A stretch of 64,000 nucleotides of DNA from Candidatus Omnitrophota bacterium. GTDB taxonomy: Bacteria > Omnitrophota > Gorgyraeia > Gygaellales > JAQTUX01. The number at the start of each line of letters is the position of its first letter. Positions within the stretch are counted from its first letter, which is position 1. Location of the stretch: NCBI GenBank assembly GCA_028707125.1, contig JAQTUX010000001.1, positions 1,114,023 through 1,178,022 on the forward strand, given 5' to 3'. The translations under genes and the position numbers were made by a program. Positions 50,501 to 60,214 of the stretch are shown piece after piece. A model generated the notes under the pieces. That model saw only the letters and a program-made list of their open reading frames with translations. It did not search any database and was not told the origin of the DNA.

Positions 50501-53500
50501 CGCCTGTCTTGTAGTTATCTTTGTCCCTTACGTAGATGTAGTAGGTACCTGCTCGGGCAAGTGGCACGTTTAAAGATGTTGAAGTATAGGTATAATCGCT
50601 TTCAAGCGGATTACCCTTATCGTCAAAGACCACTATGTAAGGTATAAACGTCCCTATTGCCCAGGTGAGGTTTATAATCAAAGCATCTGCTGCGCTTACT
50701 GTAAAGGAGTAGGCGTCTATTTCAGTTGGCTTTGAAATAGTGGTATCTATGGTCTGACCCGCAGTTAAGGCAACTGCTCCTGCCGGGTTGTTGAGCCGCT
50801 GCAGAGTCAAGGCATAATTACCTGTATTCTGGCCTGTCAGATCTGAAATAGACAGAATAAACCTGCCTGAATAAGGTAAATGTTGCAATAAGTGATTAAC
50901 TCCTTCTTGCGGCCAGGAGTATTTGGTATCCGCCGACTCGATAAGATTACCAGTTGAATTATATAGTTTTAAACGAGGACTAAGATTACCGCTTGTTTTA
51001 GCAAAAGGCACGTAGATCAGGTCGTCCTTGTTGGCATTGAAGGTATAGGTAGTTACGGGCCTGCCTGCTGAGACTATGCCGGTGACCGTAGAGCCAAACT
51101 CAAGATTGGCCTGGGGGTTATTTACGCTCTGCAGGGTTATAGTATAACTGCCTGTCCCATAATCAGAGTCATTCCCTACATGGATATAATAAGTGCCTGC
51201 CTGAGGCAGAGCCACCCGTAAAGTGAAAGCGACAGTTGACTCCGGGTAGATATACGCGCTTGTTGTGCCCAGTCGCTTGCCTTCGCTGTTATATATATCT
51301 ATATAAGGTCGGAATTGACCGGAGGATTTGATAAGGTCTATAAACAGAAAATCGGCCGAGGTAGATGTGAAGCGATAGAAGTCAATTTCAGCAGGTGTTA
51401 ATATGGAGGCGGATATGGTTTGGCCGGCTGAAAGTTCTACTGCGCCGCCTGGGTTATTCAGCCGCTGCAGGGTCAGAGAATAATTGCCTGTGTTTGTACC
51501 GGTAGAATCCGATACAACTAACGCATATCTGTCTGTTGCCGGGAGTACCTTACTAAGGGTAGCGGATCCTGTGGTAGATACATAATCAATGCGAGCACCG
51601 CTTGAGTTAAACAGCTGAAGATGTGGCTTGAAGTTACTGCCTGCTGTCTTAGCAAAAGGTATATAGAGCTGGTCGTCCTTGTTAGCGTTAAAGGTGTAGG
51701 TAGTTGCGGGGCTGGCGGCTGAGATTGTGCCGGTAACTGTGGAGCCGAACTCAAGATTGGGAACCTCTTGGCTATTTACGCCCTGCAGGGTTATGGTATA
51801 ACTGCCTGCAGCATCTACATTATCGTCGGAAATTAAAATGTGGTATGTCCCTGTAACTGATAATAAATGAACTATTCTGTCAGAGGCGTACTCAGCAACC
51901 ATCCCCCCTTTATTGTCATAGAGCCGCACATAGGGAGAGAAAGAACTATTACCGCTGACTTGAGAGAAACGTATATCCGCGTATAAATTATCTCCTTCAT
52001 TTACGGTAAACCTGTATACATCCATATCTATAGGCGAGGAGATCTCAGAGGTTACTGTCTCGTTGGGAGTAATATCCACCGCGCCGCCTGGGTTGTTGAA
52101 CCGCTGAGCGGTCAGAGTGTAATCACCTGTGTTGGTGCCGGTGTAATCTGAAACAATGCAAGTGAAAGTACCTGAAGAGTCCGCCTTTTCAATCCGATAA
52201 AAGGTTGTATCGGTACTTGCTGATTCAATATATGTGGTAGCTGAACCAAACAGCTGCAACCGCGGTCGAAGAGTACCTCCTGTATTGGCAGCAGCAATAT
52301 AAATATAGTCATCCTTGTCAGCATTAAAGGTGTAAGTGTCAGAGGGACTGTCGGCTGAGATTGTTCCAGTGACAGTAGAGCCGAATTCGAGGTTGGGAAT
52401 ATCGGGATTGTTTGTGCTCTGCAGGGTTATCGAGTAGGTACCTGTTGAATAGTCGCCTGTATAGTAGCTGGTGCCGTCTATTACGTATACGTAATATGTA
52501 CCTGCTCGGGGAAGCGATACATTGAAATTCAAGGAAGCAGTCGAGTCCCAGACGAGGTCTCCTGCTCCCAACCAATCACCTCGACTGTCATATATCTCCA
52601 CGCTAGGCCTAAATTCTCCTCCCGTCTTGATCAAATTGATAATTAAGGAACCGGCCGAGGCGGCGGTGAATCTGTAGGCGTCAATCTCGGTAGGAGACGA
52701 TATAGAGGCAGACAATGTCTGTCCGTCCGAAAGCTCTACCGTCCCACCCGGGTTGTTCATTCGTTGCACGGTCAGAGTGTAATCACCTGTGTTGGTGCCG
52801 GAAACATCTGAGACGGCGAGAGTAAAGGTGCCTGAGGAATTGAGTTTGCCGTATAAGCAGCCGGGTATCAGCATCAAGGGGAATTCCTCGTATGGCTCGG
52901 ATAAATAGAGACCTGAAGCATCAAACAGCTGTGGCTGCGGCTGCAGGCTGCCGCCGGTATTGGCAAAAGGTATGTAAATATAGTCGTCCTTCTCGGCGCT
53001 AAAGGTGTAATAAATAACGGGGCTGCTCTCTGAGATTGTGCCGGTGACCGTGGAGCCGAACTCAAGCTCGGTAATCTCGGGATTGCTTACGTCGCGCAGG
53101 GATATTGAGTAGCTGCCTGTGTTATATAACAAAGAATCCATTACATATATATAATATGGCCCTCCTTCGGGAAGTAAGATACCTAAAGTACCTGAATCAT
53201 ATATGGTTTTATAACCCAAGATATTACCCTTTGTATCATGCGCTTCTACGTAAAGTTCGGATGAGCCGGAGGATTTGGTAAGATCTATCAGTAAAGAACC
53301 ATCTGAGGTAGATGTGAAACTATAGGCATCTATCTCGGTAGGGGCCGATATATCGGCAGACAAGGTTTGGCCGGCTGAAAGTTCTACTGCACCGTCTGGG
53401 TTATTCAATCGCTGCGCGGTTAACACATAATTACCGGCGCGCATACCGGTGTAGTCTGAAACGGTGAGATTAAAGGTGCCCGAAGAAGTAATCTTACCGG

Positions 53501-55208
53501 ATAAGTATGCGGTTGTCTGATAATCAATATAATAAATACCTAATAAACCGCGCGCCTCCAACATAGGTTGCGGCTGCAGCCATGGTTGAAGATCTCCTTC
53601 TGTCATGGCAACAGCGATATAAATGTAGTCATCTTTGTTTACATTGAAGGCGTAAGTATCAGAAGAGTTGCCTGTTGAGATTGTGCTGGTGACCGTGGAG
53701 CCGAACTCAAGCTCGGTAATCTCGGGATTGCTTACGTCGCGCAGGGATATTGAGTAGCTGCCTGTCTTGTAATCATCGCCAGCCATTACATATATATAAT
53801 AAGTACCTACTTGTGGCAGAGATATACTTAAGGAGGCCGAGTCCTCTATTCTTCTATAATCAAGAACGTTGCCCTCTGTATCATATACCTCTATGTAGGG
53901 CCGGAACTCACCAGAAGATTTGATAATGTCTATAAGTAAACAATTGGCTGATGTGGCTGTAAAACTATAGGCGTCAATCTCGGTAGGTGCTGATATGGAA
54001 GCAGATCGGGTTTGGCCGGATGAGAGAGCTGTTACTACCCCACCTGGGTTGTTGAACCGTTGAAGGGTAAAGGCATAATCGCCTGTGTTTGTGCCGGTAT
54101 AATCAGAGACAATCAGTGTAAAGGTGCCTGAAGAAGCGAGTTTGCCTGATAGGTAGTTTCGTACCTCGAACATTACTGGTCCTAGTAAGACAGGGGCGCC
54201 TGATGAGTCCAAAAGTGCCAGATAAGGCAAAAGAGCGCCCCGGGTCTCAACCGCTAGAATAGAAATATAATCATCTTTGTTGGCGCTGAAAGTATAGGTT
54301 CTAATAGGGTTTTGTTTAGAAATAGTATCTATTATGGTCTGTCCAAAAGAGATCTGTCCAGCAGAGATAATGCGGCTTTTAGTCCCTCTAATCTTAATCC
54401 CGCTTGTCTCCTTCCAGCCAGATTCAAAATTATTTATGTCTTTGGCATATAAAGAGACGACCTCTCTTATATTGCGGCTGGTATTGTTTACGAATAGGAT
54501 GGGCCATTTGACCTCTAACGTATTTCTTGAGCCGCTTATCTTGACTTCAGAGCAGTCCAACGTTGCCTGCCACTCAGTCAGGTCTACCTGTATGGTCCGC
54601 TCTGCGCCCGGGGCATAGCCGCCGCTCCACTCTGAAAGATTACCCGAAGCATATAACCTATTCTCCTGTAGGTTATACCTAAAGTAAGCCCCTCCGATAG
54701 ACATATATACATCCTGTAGGTCCTGCCAGCCGGCATTGTCAAAATAAGTGGCGCTAAGTTCCAATTGCTCATTGGAACGGACTATCTCATCCTCGGGACT
54801 AACTGAGCCCGTGTAGGGTGTGGAGTTGTGTATAATGGTGTATACGGCTGTCTTTTGGTCGGTCTCTACCCCGTCTGTTACCCAGAAGGTGATAGGGTGT
54901 GTTCCTACATCGGTTTCTTCTGGCATCCAGTAGAACCTGCCTGTCTGGGCGTCTAAAGTGGCGTTTCCCCGTAATCCTTCTGCGCCAAAGACCAGTTGAT
55001 TTGTGCGGTTGTATTGAACTCGCAGCGTGAATGAAATCGGCCGGCTGCCGGCCATGATAGTGCGGCCTCTAATACCGTTTAACGTCAGGCCAACATTGGC
55101 TGAGGCAGATATATCTGCGAATGCAAATGGCAGGATAAACAAAAACAGGGATATACAGAATATCCCTGTTTTAATGGCGCGGATTATGGGCCTTTTGGTT
55201 TTAAGCAC
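47535..55208 (-). CDS. Giant secreted PPC-repeat and FlgD-Ig protein
   Basis: 2557 aa. Signal peptide, then a cadherin-like domain (TLDAQTGRFYWMPEETDVGT near residue 80). About 16 modules of roughly 105 residues follow, in two alternating types: A (FGSTVTGTIS...NANKDDYIYI) and B (LSAGQTLSASIS-PTEIDAYSF). Both resemble bacterial pre-peptidase C-terminal (PPC) domains. The last 550 residues hold five FlgD-type Ig domains, each with a (W)DGRDxxGNxxPxGxY block. It ends GYTLHTEIFY. It is probably a long cell-surface stalk or carrier for the RHS protein encoded in the same operon. No enzyme domain is visible. Confidence 0.82.
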   Translation of the reverse strand: MLKTKRPIIRAIKTGIFCISLFLFILPFAFADISASANVGLTLNGIRGRTIMAGSRPISFTLRVQYNRTNQLVFGAEGLRGNATLDAQTGRFYWMPEETDVGTHPITFWVTDGVETDQKTAVYTIIHNSTPYTGSVSPEDEIVRSNEQLELSATYFDNAGWQDLQDVYMSIGGAYFRYNLQENRLYASGNLSEWSGGYAPGAERTIQVDLTEWQATLDCSEVKISGSRNTLEVKWPILFVNNTSRNIREVVSLYAKDINNFESGWKETSGIKIRGTKSRIISAGQISFGQTIIDTISKQNPIRTYTFSANKDDYISILAVETRGALLPYLALLDSSGAPVLLGPVMFEVRNYLSGKLASSGTFTLIVSDYTGTNTGDYAFTLQRFNNPGGVVTALSSGQTRSASISAPTEIDAYSFTATSANCLLIDIIKSSGEFRPYIEVYDTEGNVLDYRRIEDSASLSISLPQVGTYYIYVMAGDDYKTGSYSISLRDVSNPEITELEFGSTVTSTISTGNSSDTYAFNVNKDDYIYIAVAMTEGDLQPWLQPQPMLEARGLLGIYYIDYQTTAYLSGKITSSGTFNLTVSDYTGMRAGNYVLTAQRLNNPDGAVELSAGQTLSADISAPTEIDAYSFTSTSDGSLLIDLTKSSGSSELYVEAHDTKGNILGYKTIYDSGTLGILLPEGGPYYIYVMDSLLYNTGSYSISLRDVSNPEITELEFGSTVTGTISESSPVIYYTFSAEKDDYIYIPFANTGGSLQPQPQLFDASGLYLSEPYEEFPLMLIPGCLYGKLNSSGTFTLAVSDVSGTNTGDYTLTVQRMNNPGGTVELSDGQTLSASISSPTEIDAYRFTAASAGSLIINLIKTGGEFRPSVEIYDSRGDWLGAGDLVWDSTASLNFNVSLPRAGTYYVYVIDGTSYYTGDYSTGTYSITLQSTNNPDIPNLEFGSTVTGTISADSPSDTYTFNADKDDYIYIAAANTGGTLRPRLQLFGSATTYIESASTDTTFYRIEKADSSGTFTCIVSDYTGTNTGDYTLTAQRFNNPGGAVDITPNETVTSEISSPIDMDVYRFTVNEGDNLYADIRFSQVSGNSSFSPYVRLYDNKGGMVAEYASDRIVHLLSVTGTYHILISDDNVDAAGSYTITLQGVNSQEVPNLEFGSTVTGTISAASPATTYTFNANKDDQLYIPFAKTAGSNFKPHLQLFNSSGARIDYVSTTGSATLSKVLPATDRYALVVSDSTGTNTGNYSLTLQRLNNPGGAVELSAGQTISASILTPAEIDFYRFTSTSADFLFIDLIKSSGQFRPYIDIYNSEGKRLGTTSAYIYPESTVAFTLRVALPQAGTYYIHVGNDSDYGTGSYTITLQSVNNPQANLEFGSTVTGIVSAGRPVTTYTFNANKDDLIYVPFAKTSGNLSPRLKLYNSTGNLIESADTKYSWPQEGVNHLLQHLPYSGRFILSISDLTGQNTGNYALTLQRLNNPAGAVALTAGQTIDTTISKPTEIDAYSFTVSAADALIINLTWAIGTFIPYIVVFDDKGNPLESDYTYTSTSLNVPLARAGTYYIYVRDKDNYKTGVYKMSVQSVNNPDITQLSFGTTVTGAISSDSPTATYSLSVSKDDNIYILFAKIGGGDKFRPYLRLFDSQGGDIASGDTRTASCLFVRPATAGTFMLTVTDHSGIHTGTYALTAQRMNDPAQAEEISLGQSKSGLLSPLIPLKSYTFNANKDDYIYVALAKTGGSSNFNVSAALYDDTGNHLNSTSTATDTIDNHFMEKLPKTGRYALILTDYEYVNIIDTTYVSSGNYSFSLQRLNNPAGAVALTAGQTIDAAISAPAEIDAYSFTVSAADTLIINLIKTTGVFTPYIAVYDDNGNQLNRIYTSTSTSLSVSLARAGTYYIYAMDYNNYKTGGYKMSVQNLNNPANATNIAFGETVTSEISSPIDMDVYRFTINEGDNLYADICFSKVSGNNYFSPYVWLYDNAGKMIADSTSGSIIHSLPAAGIYYIFVSDHNIDARGSYSISLSNEIPDIGDISVMPNPFSPDESGTWVDIDTGEIFNDPGPNRILDDIANISFTTTKQGFFDIKVLDSNGQIVRQFVYGVLTPEPQSNLINLQWNGRDQNGNPVPNGTYTLIVNAGSVNRQKAATINVSKNVFITTARITPNPFSPDGDGVDETTAISYSLSENSYVSVEIYNQQSALVRKLTDNQFLSYGNHSTIWDGKDEQGAYLPEGRYTIKIGARAENGEEVSSVYLNVSILFISNIRISTDKINPYTGGAVTISYRMSHEGILSIKVYNSRDELVKNIILNQDRQAGAYSESWDGKDNTGRIVPDGAYYFIIEDSAGGRPMVVYDPRGTGGRDISKSITLSAGDFKPLLNQFCVINYTLPQAAKINLKVRYERYSGPAVRVLKYQEPVSSGMHQILWDGRDEAGNFVNPADFTFAIWGYTLDENSIMVVGGRPVISRPAVGPMRFSPYDNPYSTSVSESIISFILPRDANVTINIYDSEGNPVRNLLNNHPCAQGSNSFIWDGRNNQGKLLAEGFYRAVIQAEKDGNYSEGYTLHTEIFY

Positions 55209-55249
55209 TGTGTTCTTTCCTTATGTTTCGGGCTGACCCGTGCCCTGAC

Positions 55250-55275
55250 GTAGGGGACATTTAAATGTCCCCTAC
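55250..55275. repeat. 26-bp perfect palindrome between genes
   Basis: Reads GTAGGGGACA, TTTAAA, TGTCCCCTAC: a perfect palindrome, about 40 bases upstream of the giant gene start codon and just downstream of its promoter. Same size and TTTAAA centre as the in-frame element at 43999-44024. Confidence 0.8.
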
Positions 55276-55286
55276 AAATCATAATA

Positions 55287-55315
55287 AATATACCCTATAA
55301 TAAACCGCTTGTCAA
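55287..55315 (-). promoter_or_regulatory. Sigma70-type promoter of the PPC/RHS operon
   Basis: Minus strand: TTGACA (55315-55310), 17-base spacer, TATATT (55292-55287). The 79-base leader down to the giant gene start contains the 26-bp palindrome, which may form a hairpin in the mRNA. Confidence 0.82.
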
Positions 55316-55345
55316 GCACCTTATATGAAAGGTTGAGGGGACTTA

Positions 55346-55732
55346 TTATTTCTTCTTACTTGCGGATTTGACGAGCTTCATTACGACTTTTTCTAATTCA
55401 TCCAGCTGCAGCGGCTTGTGGATATAGCTGACAGCGCCAAGTTCTTCCGCCTGACGGCCGGAGCCGTCTTTTTCCGGCTCCCTGCCGGTAACCATCACTA
55501 CCTTGACATCTTTATCGGTTTCCCTTATGCGCCGTAAGGTTTCTATGCCGTCTATGCCTCCCGGCATAAGTATATCCAGCAGGATTATCCGCGGCTTCTC
55601 TTTTGCTACCTTGCGCAGCGCCTCCTCGCCGTTAGCGGCAATGCACACGTCAACATCGCGCTTACTGAAAAATCTGGCGGCAAATTCTCGAACATCGGCT
55701 TCATCATCCACAATCATCAGTTTAACCTTCAT
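55346..55732 (-). CDS. CheY-like response regulator receiver protein
   Basis: 128 aa, receiver domain only. Acidic pocket MIVDDEADV, phosphoacceptor Asp53 in IILLDILMPGGIDG, Thr/Lys pair in VVMVTGRE and YIHKPLQ. No output domain, so it signals by protein contact. It lies 10 bases after the stop of the large histidine kinase gene and is probably its partner. Confidence 0.92.
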   Translation of the reverse strand: MKVKLMIVDDEADVREFAARFFSKRDVDVCIAANGEEALRKVAKEKPRIILLDILMPGGIDGIETLRRIRETDKDVKVVMVTGREPEKDGSGRQAEELGAVSYIHKPLQLDELEKVVMKLVKSASKKK

Positions 55733-55742
55733 GTTGCACCTC

Positions 55743-58646
55743 CTACGCTAGCGGTAAATGGATAATAAACTTGGTGCCTTTGCCATGTTCTGACTCAACC
55801 TCAACCGAACCTTTATGCATTTCGGAGATTATGCGCCTGATAACGTAAAGCCCCAGGCCTGTCCCCTTGTTCGCGGTGGCCTTGGTAGTGAAAAACGGCG
55901 TGAACATCTTCTTCAAATTCCCCTCTTTTACGCCCATGCCGTTATCCTCCACGACGATCTCCAGGGACTTGCCCTCCGGCCGCGCGGAAATCCTTATCCT
56001 GCCCTTGTATCCCTCTTCCTTTAACGTTTCCTTGCGTTCCTTGATCGCGTCGTAGCCGTTATCAATCAAATTGAAGAACACTTCCTGCAGCTGGACTAAA
56101 TTACCGTAGATTTTATGGTCTTTTTCGGGATAATCCTTGACCAGTTCAAAATCCGCCAGCTTGACCTTGTATTGCACCATTTCCAGCGTATTCTCAATGA
56201 TCTCGCTCAGGGATACAGCCTTAAATCCTTCTTCGCCTTTCTTACTGTATTTCAACAGGCCCTTGACTATTTCGCCTCCCTGAAGAACATTTGCCTGGAC
56301 CCTGCCAAAGGCATATTCTAATTCATCAAATAATTCCCGCATCTCCTTGCCTTGAACGCCTTTTTCTTTCTCAAAGATCTTTAATGTATCCAGCGTGTTT
56401 CCGGAAATCAGGGCCAGAGCGTGGAAACGGTTGTTTATCTGATGGGAAAGCCCGTCTGCCATAGTGCCGATGGTAGCCATTTTCTCTGCCTGCGCTATCT
56501 GTTCCTGCATCTCCTGCGCCTCCTGGTAGAATTCGGCGTTCTCAATTGCCAGGGCCGCCTGGCTGGCGAGCACAGAAAACACATTGATATCTTCAGGCGT
56601 ATAGGGCTTGCCGGAAAATTTATCGCCAAGCGCGAGAAACCCCAAAAACTTATCCTCCAGAAAAGTCGGCACTATCATATTCGCCTCAAGCATAGCCATT
56701 TGTTCAAGCGCGCCGGAAACATTCGTATCAAATTCATCCTGGACCTGCTGTTTTAACTCATCGTATACAAACGGTTCTTTCATGTCGGACATCAGCGTGG
56801 TCAATGGACTTGACGCGTTGATTTCCCGCGGATAGGCAGCGCTGTCCTTGCCTCTCTGCGATTTTAAGACAAAGCAGCCATTTTTTTCGTCTAAAAGATA
56901 GATCGCCACGCGTTTAATCTTTACTATCTTGGTAAGAACATGAGTAATGAGATTCAGCAGCCGCTGAAGGTTGCGCACGCGCGTCATTCCTCTGGATGCC
57001 TGTTTCAGGGTATTGTGATACCTATTTTGTTCCCACAACAGACGCTCCTCTGCTCTATGTTGAATATATAGGTAAATATACGGACCTGAGGTTGCTAAGG
57101 CAGCCATTAACCCTAAAGGCGCTATCCACCATCTGCCGCCAAATAAGGTAATGAGTGTGCTACTGCCCCAGGTGGCAAGGGCAAAAGGAAGGCCTAAAAC
57201 CAGCGTATACACAAAAACGAATATGCCGGCGCGGGTAAGGGCGATATTGATATTAAGAAGCCGGAATTTTAAGATCGCGTAGGTAACAACACAGGCATAC
57301 AGAACAATACCAAAATTGCCAAAAGGATAAAAAATGTCTATGCCGAATTCCGGCAGGAATGTTGAAGTGCCTCCGATAAACCCGCATAAAAATCCAAATA
57401 TTATATAAAGAGCTTGGGTTCGCTGAGTGCCCCTGGATTTTCCAAGGAATCTGGTAAGTTCAAAATAACTCAAAACAATTAAAGACACATAGCAAATAAT
57501 TCCTAACAAAAGTAACGGCGTAACTTCGTTATAATAAATCCCAAAGGCAACTCTAGTCTTATTTATAAGATAAGGGGTACATAAATTTAATATATTGAAT
57601 AAAATGGCTTGCGTATACGCGAATTGTAATACCCGCCTTCGTGATACCTTGCATAATACGCACACCAGATGATAGAAGAACGTCCCTATAAAAAATCCGC
57701 CGAAATGAGCGATCTTCCAACCTAATATTCCAATCGATTCTCTAGTAGCTACACCCGCTATAAATGAGCCGACACCCCAGAAAGTCACAGCAATATTAAA
57801 CAGCATTAATAATCTATGTAATTTAGTTTTGCCGACAACCAAAGTAATAAAAGACAAAATAAAGCAGAAAACTCCCACCGTTAAACCAGCCAATGCAAAC
57901 AAATTCATTAACAAGAATCCTATGGGCATACCTACAACTAAAGCAAGGATCATAGCGTAGACGGCTATTCGCGAGAAGGCGATCCGGATATCCATAAACC
58001 TATATTTTAAAATTGCGTAAGTAATAATTGAACAATATATTAATATACTAAAATTGCCTACTGGATAAACATCAAGCCCGAATTCCGGTAAGAATGTTGA
58101 AATTCCACCTAAAAAGCCAATAAGGAATCCCGAAATCATATAAATAGTCTGCCGGCGCTTTTCTGCTTTGGTACTCGGTAAATATTTTAATAATTCATAG
58201 AAACTTGAACATACAAGTGATAACCATATTATTACAGTCGCAAAATAAAATAACGTCCCTTCATTAATATATATTGAATTAAAAGCGAATCTTACTCTAT
58301 TTATAACTAGGTCTGTCATAAAAATAAGAGAAAGCATGATTAACCCAGTTACATAAATTGTAAGAACCGTCTTTTTTCTTTTAAGGCCGCAAAACACACA
58401 TACCATATGATAAAAAAGTATACCTATGGGAATACCTCCGAGATGCGCAATCTTCCAACCCAAGATTGCTTTCGATGGGGTAGATGATATTCCCGCAATG
58501 AATAAACCCAATCCCCATAGAAGTACAGCGCCGTTAAAAAAGGCTAATATTCTATGTAGTTTGGTTTTACCATATATTAACGATACGAACATCAACACTA
58601 AGCCAAAAATAGATACCAATAATCCTGACAGCGCAAATAGATTCAT
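55743..58646 (-). CDS. Histidine kinase with duplicated membrane sensor and GAF domain
   Basis: 967 aa. Residues about 1-236 and 247-490 are two copies of the same multi-helix module; both start MNLFAL(S/A)GL, then GKTKLHR(I/L)L, ILGWKIAH(L/F)GG, FYH(M/L)VCV, and STFLPEFG. A GAF-like domain (about 545-700) follows. The H-box is MADGLSHQINNRFHAL with His near 733, the N-box LIDNGYDAI, G1 VEDNGMGVKEG and G2 GTGLGLYVIRRI. All kinase residues look intact. It probably phosphorylates the receiver protein next door. The signal sensed is unknown. Confidence 0.9.
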   Translation of the reverse strand: MNLFALSGLLVSIFGLVLMFVSLIYGKTKLHRILAFFNGAVLLWGLGLFIAGISSTPSKAILGWKIAHLGGIPIGILFYHMVCVFCGLKRKKTVLTIYVTGLIMLSLIFMTDLVINRVRFAFNSIYINEGTLFYFATVIIWLSLVCSSFYELLKYLPSTKAEKRRQTIYMISGFLIGFLGGISTFLPEFGLDVYPVGNFSILIYCSIITYAILKYRFMDIRIAFSRIAVYAMILALVVGMPIGFLLMNLFALAGLTVGVFCFILSFITLVVGKTKLHRLLMLFNIAVTFWGVGSFIAGVATRESIGILGWKIAHFGGFFIGTFFYHLVCVLCKVSRRRVLQFAYTQAILFNILNLCTPYLINKTRVAFGIYYNEVTPLLLLGIICYVSLIVLSYFELTRFLGKSRGTQRTQALYIIFGFLCGFIGGTSTFLPEFGIDIFYPFGNFGIVLYACVVTYAILKFRLLNINIALTRAGIFVFVYTLVLGLPFALATWGSSTLITLFGGRWWIAPLGLMAALATSGPYIYLYIQHRAEERLLWEQNRYHNTLKQASRGMTRVRNLQRLLNLITHVLTKIVKIKRVAIYLLDEKNGCFVLKSQRGKDSAAYPREINASSPLTTLMSDMKEPFVYDELKQQVQDEFDTNVSGALEQMAMLEANMIVPTFLEDKFLGFLALGDKFSGKPYTPEDINVFSVLASQAALAIENAEFYQEAQEMQEQIAQAEKMATIGTMADGLSHQINNRFHALALISGNTLDTLKIFEKEKGVQGKEMRELFDELEYAFGRVQANVLQGGEIVKGLLKYSKKGEEGFKAVSLSEIIENTLEMVQYKVKLADFELVKDYPEKDHKIYGNLVQLQEVFFNLIDNGYDAIKERKETLKEEGYKGRIRISARPEGKSLEIVVEDNGMGVKEGNLKKMFTPFFTTKATANKGTGLGLYVIRRIISEMHKGSVEVESEHGKGTKFIIHLPLA

Positions 58647-60175
58647 GTCTTACCCTTACTTTTTTTTATCTTGTTTTTATTTAAAATTGCCTCTGCCGCC
58701 TGTTCTCCTGCGTATAAAACCATGGATACGCCACCGCCCATACGCGTCCAGGCGCTTGCCAAATATAGGTTCCTTATGGGGGTTCTGTTGTCTAGCCGGT
58801 TCATACCGCTCTGAGATACAACCTGGCTCCACCCGTAAACTGCTCCTTTATAATTTCCGGTATACCTTTCCATCGTTACGGGCGTGGCTACCTCAACTTT
58901 CTCAATATAAGAAGATAGATTCGGTATGATCTTTTCGCTGGCCTTGATCAATTCCCGCGAAACCCTTATTTTCTCCTGCAAGTACTGCTCTTTTGTTAAT
59001 TTAGCCCAAGAGTCATAATAAGAAAAGAAAGTAATCCCCATGCTGAATTTTCCTTGCGGGGCCGCGTCGGGATCGATATTAGAATATAACGTCAAACAGA
59101 ACAATGCATCTTTTATGTCAAACTCTCCGGAACATGCAGCGAATTGCTTATTAATATCATAATGCGGATTATAAAAAATCTCATAATCTGAAAATCCCAA
59201 TTCTCTCAAATCTCTGTTTAATCCTAAATATACCTGAGCGATAGAGATTGACGGCTCCATCTGCCGAATCTTACTAATAAATTTTACCGGCAGATATTGT
59301 TCGCCAATCAATTCAAGAAAAGTCATACGCGCGTCAACATTTGAGATAAAAAAACTGGCGGAAAATTCTTCGCCTTTATCGGTTATAACCTTTTTTGCGT
59401 TCTTATTTTCTAGAACTATCTTAGTAATTTTAGAATTTAGTAATACCACCCCTCCATATTCCTTGGTGCTATGTAAAAGGGCATCTGTAATGCTCTGTAC
59501 GCCTCCCTTTAAATAATAACCGCCATTGCGAAAGAAATCATAGGAAGGAAAGACAAAATAAACAGAGGACAATTTATCAAATGGCAGGCCATAATATGGC
59601 CAAAACTGCCCAATTATAACTTTTAACCTCTCATCTTTTATAAACCTGTCTAATAAATTCTTGTATGGTTTATTGTGATATTTAAATAATGTACGATATT
59701 TAAATGGGAGAAAGGAAGACTCTATGTTCAAGGGTAGATCAGAATACACAAACTTTCTTATATCGGAATATAATTTAGCCATTTCCTTAAATAATTTCTC
59801 AATACCTTTCCGTTCTGAAGGAAAATAGTTTGCTAAAGCACCTATCTGTCCGGAAGAATCAAATTGAGGTAATCGGAAATCAAGATCAGGATATATGGAA
59901 CGGTATAAATATTGCGACCTTAGAAAATTAACTCTATTTAGTGCCCCGCATTTTTTAAGGACATTATAAGAAAGCCCTCCTTCACTACAACCATTCATCA
60001 AATGCAGCGAGGCGTCAAAATTAAAATCTCCCCGCCGGAAATTCACGGCATAGCCGCCGGCGACATGGTTTTTCTCCAGGACCAGCACCTTTTTACCGTT
60101 TTTTGCCAAGATGGCGGCTGCGGTTAAGCCGCCTATCCCTGCGCCGATTATGATGACATCGTATTTATTGCTCAT
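58643..60175 (-). CDS. FAD-dependent phytoene-desaturase/isomerase-like oxidoreductase
   Basis: 510 aa. The FAD dinucleotide fold is IIIGAGIGGLTAAAILAKNG, then LEKNHVAGGYAVNFRRGDF. The C-terminal NLYLASAWTRMGGGVSMVLYAGEQAAEAIL block is the CrtI/CrtO-type end. Length and motifs fit the phytoene desaturase, carotenoid isomerase and retinol saturase superfamily, acting on polyenes. No phytoene synthase is nearby. Instead there are three ketosynthases, a FabZ and an ACP, so the substrate may be a polyene made by that set. It overlaps the kinase gene by 4 bases. Confidence 0.82.
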   Translation of the reverse strand: MSNKYDVIIIGAGIGGLTAAAILAKNGKKVLVLEKNHVAGGYAVNFRRGDFNFDASLHLMNGCSEGGLSYNVLKKCGALNRVNFLRSQYLYRSIYPDLDFRLPQFDSSGQIGALANYFPSERKGIEKLFKEMAKLYSDIRKFVYSDLPLNIESSFLPFKYRTLFKYHNKPYKNLLDRFIKDERLKVIIGQFWPYYGLPFDKLSSVYFVFPSYDFFRNGGYYLKGGVQSITDALLHSTKEYGGVVLLNSKITKIVLENKNAKKVITDKGEEFSASFFISNVDARMTFLELIGEQYLPVKFISKIRQMEPSISIAQVYLGLNRDLRELGFSDYEIFYNPHYDINKQFAACSGEFDIKDALFCLTLYSNIDPDAAPQGKFSMGITFFSYYDSWAKLTKEQYLQEKIRVSRELIKASEKIIPNLSSYIEKVEVATPVTMERYTGNYKGAVYGWSQVVSQSGMNRLDNRTPIRNLYLASAWTRMGGGVSMVLYAGEQAAEAILNKNKIKKSKGKT

Positions 60176-60214
60176 TTAAGTCGCCATTCAAATTAAATAT
60201 AAATCATCAACTTC

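Noticed and set aside
47535-55208. CRISPR-like or satellite repeat array
   Set aside because: The periodicity (about 315 bases) follows protein modules with diverged codons, not identical short repeats with unique spacers.
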